Shown here: positions 1 to 9,000 of the stretch, one piece after another | Layout: every line of letters starts with the position of its first letter | Numbering within the stretch: position 1 is the first letter of the stretch | Assembly: GCA_002394725.1 (NCBI GenBank) | Contig: DGUQ01000146.1 | Coordinates: 1-14,391, forward strand | Origin: Ruminococcaceae bacterium UBA4306 | GTDB taxonomy: Bacteria; Bacillota; Clostridia; Oscillospirales; Acutalibacteraceae | DNA length: 14,391 nucleotides | Direction of reading: 5' to 3' | The notes under the pieces: model-generated | The model's database searches: none | Told to the model about the DNA's origin: nothing | The model's input: only the letters and a program-made list of their open reading frames with translations | Position numbers and translations under genes: made by a program

Positions 1-75
1 GGAGCACCAAGGCGCTCCCCTACAAATCCTATGCAAAGTCTACTGTAGGGGAGGGGCGCTCCCCTGCAAATCCAC
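1..75. repeat. GC-rich palindromic intergenic repeat, copy 1 (left edge of window)
   Basis: The sequence shows a head hairpin (GGAGC at 1-5 with GCTCC at 13-17), then CCCCTACAAATCC (17-29), a variable middle, and TGTAGGGGAGGGG (44-56) that pairs back with CCCCTACA, followed by a further CTCCCC arm (58-63). The first 29 bases match 12909-12937 with one mismatch. The copy may continue to the left of the window. It overlaps the last codons of the minus-strand gene that ends at 40. It resembles REP/MITE-like small repeats found in clostridial genomes; the family name is not known to me. Confidence 0.75.
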
Positions 76-750
76 CGCGGCTTTTGCGGCGTACTCCTCA
101 AAATTCATACCGAACAGGAAGATCGACAGCAGATCGCCGCGTCCGCTCCTCTCTATGATTCGGTTACATTCGTTGTCGATCACACGCTTACAATCCTCGA
201 CGGTATAGCCCTTTTTGAACAGCTTGGTGAGCAGCATGCCGTTGCCTAATTTGGTGACACGGATATGGGTGCCGGCAACCTGATTGAGATAATGAATGAC
301 CTCATGGACATCGGAAATGTACTCCAATGGAATGAGATAATCCGGACGGGCGCTCTGCGCCTTGTTTTTGTTTTCTTCCTCTTCCTCTTCATTGTATTCT
401 GGTTTGTTTTCTTTTTCTTCTTTGTATTCTTCTTCTTTTTCTTCTTGGCAGCAATTGGTGGCAATTGCCACACTTGTCTGATCCTTTTGATGGAGTGCTT
501 GTGCGCCGCGCCTGCCGACCTCGGAACGCTTCTGACAGATATCGCGATACTTTTCAAAGTCACGATCGATCTGATCCGTGATTCCGCAAAAGGTGACGTC
601 AAGCGCTAAATCATCGGAAAAATCAGTGTCCTCGCCTGTGTTTCCGTATTTCAGCATCGCCTTAACAAGCCTGCCTGCCTGCGAGTCGGACAGCTTTTCA
701 AATCGTTTATACAGGTCAAGATATAGGTTGATTGCTTTCGGCTTTTTCAT
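40..750 (-). CDS. Phage-type replication/DnaD-like protein (DUF6291-like N-terminus, Phg_2220_C-like C-terminus)
   Basis: This 236-residue protein has three parts. Residues 1-85 resemble DUF6291 (INLYLDLYKRFEKLSDSQAGRL; Lys/Arg-rich end near 75-81). Residues about 102-130 are a Glu/Lys/Asn linker of very low complexity. Residues about 140-205 resemble the phage-protein C-terminal domain Phg_2220_C (TIGR02220), with YLNQVAG, KKGYTVEDCKRVID and a long spacing typical of the family. Proteins of this build occur in prophages and integrated elements and are thought to act in replication initiation, as DnaD-like proteins do; that role is inferred from the family. The start ATG at 750 is preceded by GGGGG seven bases upstream. 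The gene stands alone, with no other phage genes in view, and lies behind the terminator of the next operon. Its last ten or so residues (DLQGSAPPLQ) and the TAG stop are encoded by an intergenic palindromic repeat, so the original C-terminus has probably been replaced. Confidence 0.7.
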   Translation of the reverse strand: MKKPKAINLYLDLYKRFEKLSDSQAGRLVKAMLKYGNTGEDTDFSDDLALDVTFCGITDQIDRDFEKYRDICQKRSEVGRRGAQALHQKDQTSVAIATNCCQEEKEEEYKEEKENKPEYNEEEEEENKNKAQSARPDYLIPLEYISDVHEVIHYLNQVAGTHIRVTKLGNGMLLTKLFKKGYTVEDCKRVIDNECNRIIERSGRGDLLSIFLFGMNFEEYAAKAAVDLQGSAPPLQ

Positions 751-793
751 ATGATTACCCCCGTAAACGTTGTTTCACCTATGCCGAGAAAAA

Positions 794-825
794 GAAAAAA
801 GTTGCATAAAAGTATGCAACTTTTT
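794..825 (-). terminator. Intrinsic terminator of the sigma factor/dockerin operon, possibly bidirectional
   Basis: A perfect 8-bp stem (GTTGCATA 801-808 with TATGCAAC 813-820) has a 4-base loop. It is flanked by A's at 794-800, giving a U-tract for minus-strand transcripts, and by TTTTT at 821-825, giving one for plus-strand transcripts. It lies 60 bases beyond the stop of the 886-4110 gene. No converging plus-strand gene is present here, so the minus-strand role is the relevant one. It also separates this operon from the 40-750 gene. Confidence 0.85.
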
Positions 826-885
826 ATCCATGCGTATTCTTTTGTTATGAAAAGGGAAGTTTTCCTGTAAGATAAACGCGTTCGA

Positions 886-3800
886 TTAGCCCCTGATCGA
901 TCCGATCGCGTAGGGGACGTCCGCCATCGTGGTCAGATAGCGCTGGATCTGGGTCGCGTCGCTGACCTCCAGCTCGCCGCTGTCGTCGACGTCGCCGACC
1001 ATGAGGACGGCTTTCTCGATAGGTACATCCATATTAGCAAGGTGTTTTTGGATCGAGGTGGCGTCCATCAGATCGACCATACCGCTCGCGTCAGCGTCGC
1101 CGAGAGGGCATTGATCGAGATCGACATAGGGAAAGCCGAATTGCTTTGCGATATCGCAGGCGCCGTACTGACTGCCGTAGCCGTAGATCGTGATATCGCC
1201 GCACCCATCAAACGTGTCCTTCGGCATCTGCCATGTCTGACTGTCGCGCCCGAATACCACGCTCCTCAACGAGGTGCAGCCGGCAAAGCACTTGCCGAAA
1301 CAGGAAGCCGACGCCGGGATCGTGATGCTCTGTAATGCGGTACAGCCCTCAAAGGCGGATTCCAGCATCGCTGTGTCCTCGGGCAGGATAACCCGTTTGA
1401 GTCGGGTATTGTTGCAAAAGGTTTTGCTCAAGAATACCTCGTTCACTCCGAGGACGTTGCCCGGTACGGTGGCCTGATCGCTGTCGCCGTGCCATCCGGT
1501 GAAGGTCGCCATACCGCCTTGCGCCGAATAGCATTGTGTATGGAAGCTCCAGTCGTCGGTGCCCGGCGCGACATAGGTAATATCGCGGCTGCGTGCTTGT
1601 ATCGAGGTGCTTCCGCTCCGTTCGGCAACCACATAGATGCCGCTGCTCTCGTTATTGTACACATTCCTGATCAGCAAATGATTCTCTTTGATCGAGCTGT
1701 AAGCCCTGTCGTACACTACCGTGTAATGATCGGCAAATTCGTTGGGCGCCCATTCGATATATAAGCCGTCCTCACGGAAATCGCACCGCGTGATCTCGGG
1801 CATATTGTTCAGCGTAAGCGTCGGGGTGAGCCCGTAGGCGCTGTAGCGGTTGTTGCCGGAGATGCTCCCATCCTCCTGTGTAGGATCAACGGCGACGACG
1901 GCATAGCGCTTTTTGACTCCGTATCCCGTCGCGCGGAGCGTAAAATGACGGTCGGTGGTGATCCCGAGCGCAGGGTATTTGATGCGATCCCCTGCGATAT
2001 CGACTTCATGCACGGCGTATTTCTGCGCGCCGTCCATCGCGTTCCAGCTCAGGCTCAAGCCGTCGAAGGTCGGCTTCACCGATACCACGGGACTGTCGGG
2101 AGATTTGGAGCTCAGCGGCTCGCTGAGGATCTCGTTGCCGTTTTTATCAAAGGTATATTCACGCGCGGTGTACCAATAGTGCTTGTCGCGCTGAGCGGTA
2201 GTATCGATATATTCCGTGCCGCCGCGATTCGCGAAGGTAGCGATCTTCTCGTATTCTCCGCCTTCCTCCTTGCGGTAGATATGGTAGCCCACGCCGCGGC
2301 TGAAGGTATAGCGCAGCCTCACGCCGTCCTCCGTCCATGTCGGGGTATCGCCGGCGTTTTGGTTGAAGGCGGTATATACACTGGTGCCGCATGCAAAGGT
2401 GTAGGGATAAAATTGGCTTGTGATGCCGTTGACGCCGATCGTGGATTTGCCGTAGGCGGTCTCGATATGCGGACCGATCCTTTTGAGATACCCGTTCTCG
2501 TAATCCGCCGAGAACAGCGGCTCTCCGTCGTAGCGGAAGTTGAAATCCTCGCCGCATTTGAGCTCATGACCGTCCTTGTATACGCCGATATAGTCAAAGA
2601 GATTGTCCTCGGTCAGGGTGAGCGATTCGGGGATCGGGTCAAAGGTTCTGAGCACGGTCGTTGCCGTGTACATGTTGACGGGATAGGTCAAGACATCCTT
2701 GGGGATGATGTCCTGATGCAGGGTGATATTGCCCTCAAGATCCATCTGCGCGACGGCGTCGATGGTGTCCTCATTGGAAAAATGCCAGAGAATACCCTTT
2801 TCGGTCACGATCGGCTGATCGCCCGACACAAATACGCGCAGTTCCTCGGGAGCCAATCGGATCTGATAGCGCGGATCGCCGACGGCATTGATTTCCGTTT
2901 CCTCTGTATGAGCCGGATCGATGTTGCCGTTGCCGTCGATAAAGACATATTTCAAGGTGGTGGGGGTGGCGTCATAGTTTATCTTGCCGCCGCTTTCCAT
3001 ACGAGCGCTTTTGCGTTCATCCCACATGATCAGGTAGCGATCGTCGTTGATCTTGACCAGGTGCGGATTGGTGGCGCACCGGTAATCCTCCTTCACAAAA
3101 TCCGAGAACCAGATCCTTTTGGTGCTTTCCATGCTGAAGGGATCCTTCGGCGTGACCGACAGATAGACGTTGCGCGACTCGTTCGTATGGAAATCATCCG
3201 ACTGTTCAACAGTGTCGCCGACCGTCAGATATGCGGTGCTCGATATCGCGAGACCGCCGATATTCGCGCCGGTGGTATTGTCGCCGCCATCGCCTTTATA
3301 CTCGATGATCGGGATAGCGTCATAATTCTTTTTTCCGATGAGGAAATCGCTGTCCGCTTTCTTGATGAACTTGCCCAGCAGCGCGACACGCGGATTTGCG
3401 TCCGCGTGATCGAGGCATACGACCGTGCCGTCCGTATCGACGGCGACGAACTGGTTGAACGAATGAGAGGCATAGCCGATGAGCCCCAGTGTGGACGCGC
3501 CGTAGACCGACGGCTCCTCCGTCATGGTGTTGATGTCAAAGCGCAGGGTGATGTTCGACTGATGATACTGACCGAGCGATTTATACATCTGTCGGGCGGT
3601 ACGGACGATCAAATGCCCGTTGTATATCGCGAAGTCACAGCCGCCCTGAAACGGGATGGTGGTGCAGGCGTTTTTGATCCCGACGCTGCCCAGCTGATTC
3701 CAGTTTTTGTCGAACTTGGTCAGGCGGTATACCTCCTTGTCGGGATCCTCCTCCATATTGGTTTGGCCCGTGAGCACATAATAACGGCTGTCATCCTCAT

Positions 3801-4110
3801 AAAAGCCGCCGAAGATGGGCAGCCCCGAGGGGATGACGCCGCTGTTGACCACCTCAAAAGCCTCGTTGTAATACTCGACAAACACCGTGCCGTTATCGGC
3901 GCCGTACAGCCGCATATAGCCGTCCGATGCTTTTCTGAAAAATGAGCGGTTCACGGAATTGACAAAGTCGTAATGATTGCCCTCGATGTTGTCCTCGCGG
4001 TAGGTGAACTGCCGATCGGATGATCCGGGGACAGGGGCGGCAAAGGCGCTCTGCGGAATGAGCAGTGTCAGCAAAATACAAATCAGTAATGCGGTGAGCT
4101 TTCGTATCAT
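886..4110 (-). CDS. Secreted dockerin protein with Fn3-like domains and a short BspA-type LRR region
   Basis: This 1074-residue protein has a Sec signal peptide (MIRKLTALLICILLTLLIPQ, cleavage expected near AFA-AP, residues 24-25). A large unassigned N-terminal region (about 30-560) contains propeller-like beta segments, such as DDRYLIMWDERKS. About three fibronectin-III-like domains follow (about 587-850; YHIYRKEEGG, GLSLSWNAMDGAQKYAV and LYIEWAPNEFADHYTVVYD are typical strand pairs). A few BspA-type LRR_5 repeats lie at about 885-985 (FEGCTALQSITIP, FAGCTSLRSVVF). A type I dockerin (about 1003-1066) has two complete Ca-binding loops, DADASGMVDLMD and DVDDSGELEVSD. The protein should be exported and attached to a cohesin-bearing scaffoldin. 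No catalytic domain is recognisable, so binding or adhesion is more likely than hydrolysis, but the N-terminal region could hide an unrecognised enzyme. The start is fixed by GGAGG seven bases upstream. Its ATG overlaps the TGA of the sigma factor gene (ATGA), which implies translational coupling. Confidence 0.88.
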   Translation of the reverse strand: MIRKLTALLICILLTLLIPQSAFAAPVPGSSDRQFTYREDNIEGNHYDFVNSVNRSFFRKASDGYMRLYGADNGTVFVEYYNEAFEVVNSGVIPSGLPIFGGFYEDDSRYYVLTGQTNMEEDPDKEVYRLTKFDKNWNQLGSVGIKNACTTIPFQGGCDFAIYNGHLIVRTARQMYKSLGQYHQSNITLRFDINTMTEEPSVYGASTLGLIGYASHSFNQFVAVDTDGTVVCLDHADANPRVALLGKFIKKADSDFLIGKKNYDAIPIIEYKGDGGDNTTGANIGGLAISSTAYLTVGDTVEQSDDFHTNESRNVYLSVTPKDPFSMESTKRIWFSDFVKEDYRCATNPHLVKINDDRYLIMWDERKSARMESGGKINYDATPTTLKYVFIDGNGNIDPAHTEETEINAVGDPRYQIRLAPEELRVFVSGDQPIVTEKGILWHFSNEDTIDAVAQMDLEGNITLHQDIIPKDVLTYPVNMYTATTVLRTFDPIPESLTLTEDNLFDYIGVYKDGHELKCGEDFNFRYDGEPLFSADYENGYLKRIGPHIETAYGKSTIGVNGITSQFYPYTFACGTSVYTAFNQNAGDTPTWTEDGVRLRYTFSRGVGYHIYRKEEGGEYEKIATFANRGGTEYIDTTAQRDKHYWYTAREYTFDKNGNEILSEPLSSKSPDSPVVSVKPTFDGLSLSWNAMDGAQKYAVHEVDIAGDRIKYPALGITTDRHFTLRATGYGVKKRYAVVAVDPTQEDGSISGNNRYSAYGLTPTLTLNNMPEITRCDFREDGLYIEWAPNEFADHYTVVYDRAYSSIKENHLLIRNVYNNESSGIYVVAERSGSTSIQARSRDITYVAPGTDDWSFHTQCYSAQGGMATFTGWHGDSDQATVPGNVLGVNEVFLSKTFCNNTRLKRVILPEDTAMLESAFEGCTALQSITIPASASCFGKCFAGCTSLRSVVFGRDSQTWQMPKDTFDGCGDITIYGYGSQYGACDIAKQFGFPYVDLDQCPLGDADASGMVDLMDATSIQKHLANMDVPIEKAVLMVGDVDDSGELEVSDATQIQRYLTTMADVPYAIGSIRG

Positions 4111-5858
4111 TGATTATCCTCCAAATAGCGTAACATATTGTTCAGCGACATTGCGCTCGGCGAATAGCGGCTCTGCGCTTCATACGCTTCATCCGAGCAC
4201 ATGCCGCGCATATCGTTACGGATCAGAATACTGCTGATATCCAAGAACAGGCTTTTTTCACACGCGATATAAGCAGAGGAAGAAAGGACCTCGTTGCGGA
4301 CGATGTATTTCGACGGATACGTTCTGCTCGAGCATAATTCCGTCGCGACCAATTTGTCGCCGTTTTCATCCAATCTGATGCAGCGGGATGAACCGTAATC
4401 ACTATCGTCGGTGCTGTACAGGTAAAGATGCTTGTCGCCGTCCTTTTGAAACAGGAAGAAGGAATCGTTGATATCGGCGTTTGAACGCAGTGGGGAATCG
4501 TTGAGCAAGCTAACGGTATTGGTTCCGTCATATGTGTAGATATTCAGCTGAGCGGTATTGCCGTTCGCGCTGAAAAACAGCAGCTCCGGTGTGTCATCGC
4601 CGTAAATATCCGCCAGCGTGACGGGAGCGGAGCTGCCGCTGAACTGCCAGTTGTAGCCTTGGATCGCCTGCGCGTTTTGCCGCAGCAGCTCACGGTACGC
4701 CCCAAACGCGTTGTTGCCTTGCTCCCGTGATTCCTCGGGGGGCAGTGTGGGCAGGGGCGTGGGCTGATTCGGCGTATCGGGATTTGCCTGCGTGGGTGAT
4801 ACGGGTGTGTTCTGTACCGCCTGCGTGGGCAGTACGGCAGGGGTTTGGTTGTTGTCATCGATGGGAGTCTGCGGTGTGTTGATCACATTCTGCGCGACGT
4901 TATCCGCGTTAACGGGTGTAAAAGTATTTTGATCGGGATACTGCACGGGCAGGTCGTTTTGCGAGTCTGCCTCACTTGACAGGAGCTGCTTGGGATCCTG
5001 CTGCTCGCCGCCCTGCATGCTGCTCCAGCCTCGGGCGCTCTCCTGCGACAGCGCGCCCGAGAGCACGCCTGCCGCCGCGCCGAGCACCAGCATGATCGCC
5101 AGCGCGCCCGCGACGAGCTTTGCCGCGTTTGTGCCGCTGCCGGGCAGCTTGCCGCTGAAGCCGCCGCACACGGTGTCGAGATCCTTTTGCAGGCTCTTCC
5201 ATAACGCGGCAGGCTTCTTCCTGCTTTTCTCCCGATCGAGGATACGGGTGAGGATATCCGTAAGCGGCAGGAGCGGCACGCCGTAGAACCGCTCGCCCGT
5301 CTGCTTCTCCTGTTCTTCGATATTCTTTTTCAGGCTCTGCCGCGCGTACCGCAGGCGCGATTTGACCGTATTGATGTTGCTGTCGGTCAGCTCGGCGATC
5401 TGCTGCAAGGACAGCCTGTGATAGTGGAACAGCAGGATCGAGCGGCGCTGTTCAAAGGACAGCTTTTCGATCTCAGCCTTGAGCCGATCGGACAGATCGC
5501 TGCGCTCGGCATACAGCTCGGGGAGCATGAATTCATCCTCCTGATCGGGCTCGCGGTCGCTGTATACCGCGTTATTGTCGGCGATCTCCATGCCGCGGCG
5601 ATTGGCAATCTTGATGCACTCGCGGTTGAGGATCTTCTCCGTCCACATGACGAAGGCGTCGTCGTTATGCAGGGTGCGGATACTGCCGTACATGCGGATA
5701 AAGGTGTTCTGTACCGCGTCCTCGGCGTCCTCGCGGTTCTTCAATATCATCAGCGCAAAGCCGTAGCAGGACTGTCGGCACTGCGTATACAGCTCGCCGA
5801 ACGCCTTTTTGTCGCCGCTTTTCACCTGCGCTAAAAGCTCCTTGGAAGGTGCTTGCAT
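4107..5858 (-). CDS. ECF-type sigma factor fused to a membrane segment and an extracellular domain
   Basis: This 583-residue protein has a cytoplasmic sigma-70 region 2 at about 17-90 (AEDAVQNTFIRMYGSI at 46-60, the usual core-binding/-10 region) and region 4 at about 125-178, with a helix-turn-helix (LSLQQIAELTDSNINTVKSR). A basic cytoplasmic stretch (190-245) follows, then one transmembrane helix (about 247-269, LVAGALAIMLVLGAAAG). A Gln/Thr/Pro-rich linker of about 110 residues ends near 383. The C-terminal domain (384-583) contains ADIYGDDTPELLFF, which resembles FG-GAP/VCBS-like motifs of clostridial secreted proteins. Stand-alone ECF sigmas are about 160-200 residues long, so two thirds of this protein is extra. 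No separate anti-sigma gene is nearby; the membrane part may hold the sigma domain inactive until a signal is sensed, or act as a sensor (inference). Ribosome binding site AGGAGG lies about ten bases before the ATG. It is the first gene of an operon with the 886-4110 dockerin gene. Confidence 0.9.
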   Translation of the reverse strand: MQAPSKELLAQVKSGDKKAFGELYTQCRQSCYGFALMILKNREDAEDAVQNTFIRMYGSIRTLHNDDAFVMWTEKILNRECIKIANRRGMEIADNNAVYSDREPDQEDEFMLPELYAERSDLSDRLKAEIEKLSFEQRRSILLFHYHRLSLQQIAELTDSNINTVKSRLRYARQSLKKNIEEQEKQTGERFYGVPLLPLTDILTRILDREKSRKKPAALWKSLQKDLDTVCGGFSGKLPGSGTNAAKLVAGALAIMLVLGAAAGVLSGALSQESARGWSSMQGGEQQDPKQLLSSEADSQNDLPVQYPDQNTFTPVNADNVAQNVINTPQTPIDDNNQTPAVLPTQAVQNTPVSPTQANPDTPNQPTPLPTLPPEESREQGNNAFGAYRELLRQNAQAIQGYNWQFSGSSAPVTLADIYGDDTPELLFFSANGNTAQLNIYTYDGTNTVSLLNDSPLRSNADINDSFFLFQKDGDKHLYLYSTDDSDYGSSRCIRLDENGDKLVATELCSSRTYPSKYIVRNEVLSSSAYIACEKSLFLDISSILIRNDMRGMCSDEAYEAQSRYSPSAMSLNNMLRYLEDNQ

Positions 5859-5882
5859 TTTTGGAATTCCCTCCTGACACTC

Positions 5883-5931
5883 ATTTTAAATAAAAGCCTT
5901 CCATATGGAATGAAAGATTTTTATTTAAAAT
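5883..5931. repeat. Long palindrome in the leader of the sigma factor operon
   Basis: There are perfect 13-bp arms: ATTTTAAATAAAA at 5883-5895 and its reverse complement at 5919-5931. The centre holds a perfect 12-bp palindrome, TTCCATATGGAA (5899-5910). As RNA on the minus strand it folds into a tall, mostly A-U hairpin that starts just after the predicted transcription start (about 5938) and ends a few bases before the AGGAGG. Its place suggests mRNA stabilisation, control of ribosome access, or a DNA operator for a dimeric regulator. It has no U-tract right after it, so a terminator is less likely. Confidence 0.8.
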
Positions 5932-5944
5932 CAGTATAATTGAC

Positions 5945-5973
5945 ATTATAACACAGCAAATGGCATTGAACAA
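5945..5973 (-). promoter_or_regulatory. Vegetative promoter of the sigma factor/dockerin operon
   Basis: On the minus strand the -35 is TTGTTC (5968-5973), followed by a 17-base spacer and a perfect TATAAT -10 (5945-5950), with a TGT extension just before the -10. Transcription should start near 5938, giving a leader of about 80 bases. The elements fit the housekeeping sigma factor rather than an ECF sigma, so basal expression of the sigma gene would not need autoactivation. Confidence 0.8.
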
Positions 5974-5997
5974 CATTTTTCGCCATAAAACCGATAT

Positions 5998-6024
5998 AGC
6001 ACCCCTGCTGAGGGCAGGGGTGCT
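5998..6024 (-). terminator. Intrinsic terminator after the BspA-like gene
   Basis: A strong stem of 10-11 bp (GCACCCCTGC 5999-6008 with GCAGGGGTGC 6014-6023) has a 5-base loop, 12 bases beyond the stop at 6036. The following sequence on the minus strand, TATATCGGTTTT, is a poor U-tract, so termination may be incomplete. The promoter of the next operon begins about 25 bases further on. Confidence 0.7.
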
Positions 6025-6035
6025 TGCTATAGGGT

Positions 6036-9000
6036 TTAGGATAACGCTTTGCCGATCGGATAAGATACGGACAGTCCCGCGAGCTTGCGCTGGATCAGGG
6101 TCGCGTCGAGGGCGTCCGGCTTACCGTTGCCGTCCACGTCGCCGTTGCGCGCGATCACATCGGGATCCGCGTTACTCTTGATACCGGCAAGGGTTCGCTG
6201 GATGACGGTCGCGTCGGTGATGGTGACCTTGCCGTCGCCGTCCGCGTCGCCGCAGATCGCCAGATCGACCTCTGCGCCGAGCTGCACCAGCAGATAGATG
6301 CTGAAATGGTCGGTCTCAAAGACCAGATAACCGTCCTCGTAGCGCGCGTTCATATCGGTCAGCGTGCCGTCGGTTTCACGGCGGAACACATGCGCGTCCG
6401 GATCGTCACAGCGAACTCTTACGGTGACGGGAGCGTCGGGCTGTACGGGCGTTTCATCCTTGATATCACGCAGGGTGATGTCATATGCCGACAGCACGAT
6501 GCTGTTCTCGGGCAGCTGTTCTGCGGCAGGGACTGCTGCCTCGTCATCCGTTGCCTTTTTGGCGACGCTGTAGGTCTTGCCCTCGGGCGCGTCCAGCACT
6601 GCCTCGTCGCTTGTCGCCGGCGCGATCATGCGGAATGGGATATCATACTTGACGGCATATTTTTCCGCATTGGTACCGTAGTAGCCGTAGACGGTCAGAT
6701 CCGTGGTCTCGACTTTTCTATAAACCGGTTCCCAGTATTTATCATTTACGAGATTATAATCTATAATATAAACACCGAGACCTGATGAAGATAATCCTGT
6801 TATCTGCTCGGGGATTACGGCGCGCTTAAGTCCGGTACAGCCTAAAAATGCTTTATTTCCGATCATGGTCACGGAGGACGGGATCGTGATCTCTGTCAGC
6901 TCTTTATTTCCGTAGAATGCGTTTGTACCGATCTCGGTGACCGTGTCGGGGATGATGGTTTGAACACATCCGTGCACCAGCTTGTTATCCTCGGTGAGGA
7001 TGATGGCGTTACAGTTATCGCGGCTGTCATAGACGGGATTGTTTTTATCAACAGTGATCGACTTTAATCCGGCACAGCCTTTAAACGAGGTGCAAATGAA
7101 AGTGTCAGCATTTTTGTCGTAGTTGTAGGATTTATAGCCGATCTCCACCGCGGTTGACGGGATGTTGATGCTTGTCAGCGATGTACAGTAGGCAAAGGCT
7201 TGGTCGCCGATGGTGACGAGCCTCTCAGGGAAGGTAACCGACGCTAAGCCGGTACAACCGAAAAATGCTTCATCTCCGATTTTGGTCACGGAGGACGGAA
7301 TCTCGATCGCTTTCAGACCGTCATTTCCGGTGAATGCCTTTTCACGGATCGTGGTGACCGTATCGGGGATGGTCGTTTGAGCAGATCCGAGCAACAGCTC
7401 ATTATCATCGGTGCGGATCAGGGCGTTGCAGTTATCGCGGCTGTCATAGACGGGATTGTTTTTATCAACAGTGATCGACTTTAAACCGGAACAGCCTTCA
7501 AACGAATTACAATCGATCTTAACCTTTGTGCCGATGTAAGTACCGTTTTCGTCGTAGAGCTCGGTGGCATAATCTTCGTAGTCTTTATCATCGGGATCAG
7601 GCTTTCTGCCGATCTCCACCGCGGTTGACGGGATGCTGATGCTTGTCAGAGATGTACAGTCGGCAAAGGCTTGACCGCCGATGGTGACGAGCCCCTCGGG
7701 GAAGGTAACGGACGTTAAGCCGGTACATCCGGAAAAGGCATGATCGCCGATCTCAGTCACAGAGTTCGGGATCACGATTTCTGTCAAGCCGGTACAATAG
7801 GAAAAGATACTGCTACCGATCTCGGTCACAGAGTTCGGGATCTTGATTTCCGTCAAGCCGGTACAGCCGGAAAAGGCTTCTCTGCCGATTGCGGTCACAG
7901 AGTTCGGGATCTTGATTTCCGTCAAGCCGGTACAGCCGGAAAAGGCTTCTCTGTCGATTGCGGTCACAGAGTTCGGGATCTTAATTGTTGTCAAGCCGGT
8001 ACAATCCAGAAACGCACTGTTACCGATAGCTGTAACCGTGTCGGGGATGGTCGTTTGAGCGCAGCCAATCTCCAAGGTGTTATCCTCGGTGCGGATGATG
8101 GCATTACAGTTATTGCGACTGTCAAAGACGGGGTTGTCTTTGTCGACCTTGATTGACCGTAAGCCGGTACAGCCGACGAAAGCATCATTGCTGACTCCTT
8201 CTACGGAAGCAGGAATGGTGATCTCGGTCAGTCCGGTACAGCCCATGAACGGTCCGCCTTCTTCACCGAACACATCCATATCTAATCCATTGATACTCGT
8301 GACGGAATCGGGGATCGTGATCCCGGTTAATCCCGTACAGTTCGCAAAGACGCCTCCGTTGAGCGTTGTGACAGAATGGGAAATCACAACGCTTTTTAAT
8401 CCGGAACAGTTTTTGAAGGCTTTGTATCCGATGGATGTGACCGAATCGGGGATCACGATTTCCGTCAAGCCGGTACAACCGTTGAACGCGTCATCATCGA
8501 TCGTGGTCACAGAGCTCGGGATCTTGATTTCCGTCAAGCCGGTACAGCCGGAAAAGGCTTCTCTGTCGATTGTGGTCACAGAGCTCGGGATATCGATTTT
8601 TGTCAAATCAGCACAACCCTCAAACGCGCTGCTGCCGATCGCGGTGACCGTGTCGGGGATGGTCGAATGAGCCCATCCCGATACCAAGGTGTTATACTTG
8701 GTGCGGATGACTGCGTTGCAGTTGTCGCGGCTGTCAAGGATGGGGTTGTTTTCATCCACCGTGACAGACTGCAGATTGGAACAGCCTACGAATACCGCGT
8801 AGCCGAGGCGCTCAAGATGCTCGGGAAGAGTAATGCTCTTGATGTTTGAATCACGGAACGCATAGGAACCAATCACGTTAACATATTCGTCACCGATACG
8901 ATCGGGGATCACGATATCGGTTTCATCGCCTGAGTATCCTGTGATAATGAGTTCGTTAGAATCGTAATCCTTAATGTACTGAAAGCCGTTGTATTCGTAG

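Noticed and set aside
1945..3945. A 666-codon open frame on the plus strand opposite the dockerin protein gene
   Set aside because: It is antisense to a gene with a signal peptide, Fn3-like domains and dockerin. It has no ribosome binding site or recognisable domain, and long antisense frames are expected in GC-rich coding DNA.
5883..5931. Leader palindrome considered as a transcription terminator or T-box-like attenuator
   Set aside because: No U-run follows the stem in the direction of transcription, and no T-box or riboswitch motifs were seen.
7740..8156. A plus-strand frame with regular repeats opposite the LRR gene
   Set aside because: Its periodic protein sequence is only the reverse reading of the 69-bp LRR units.
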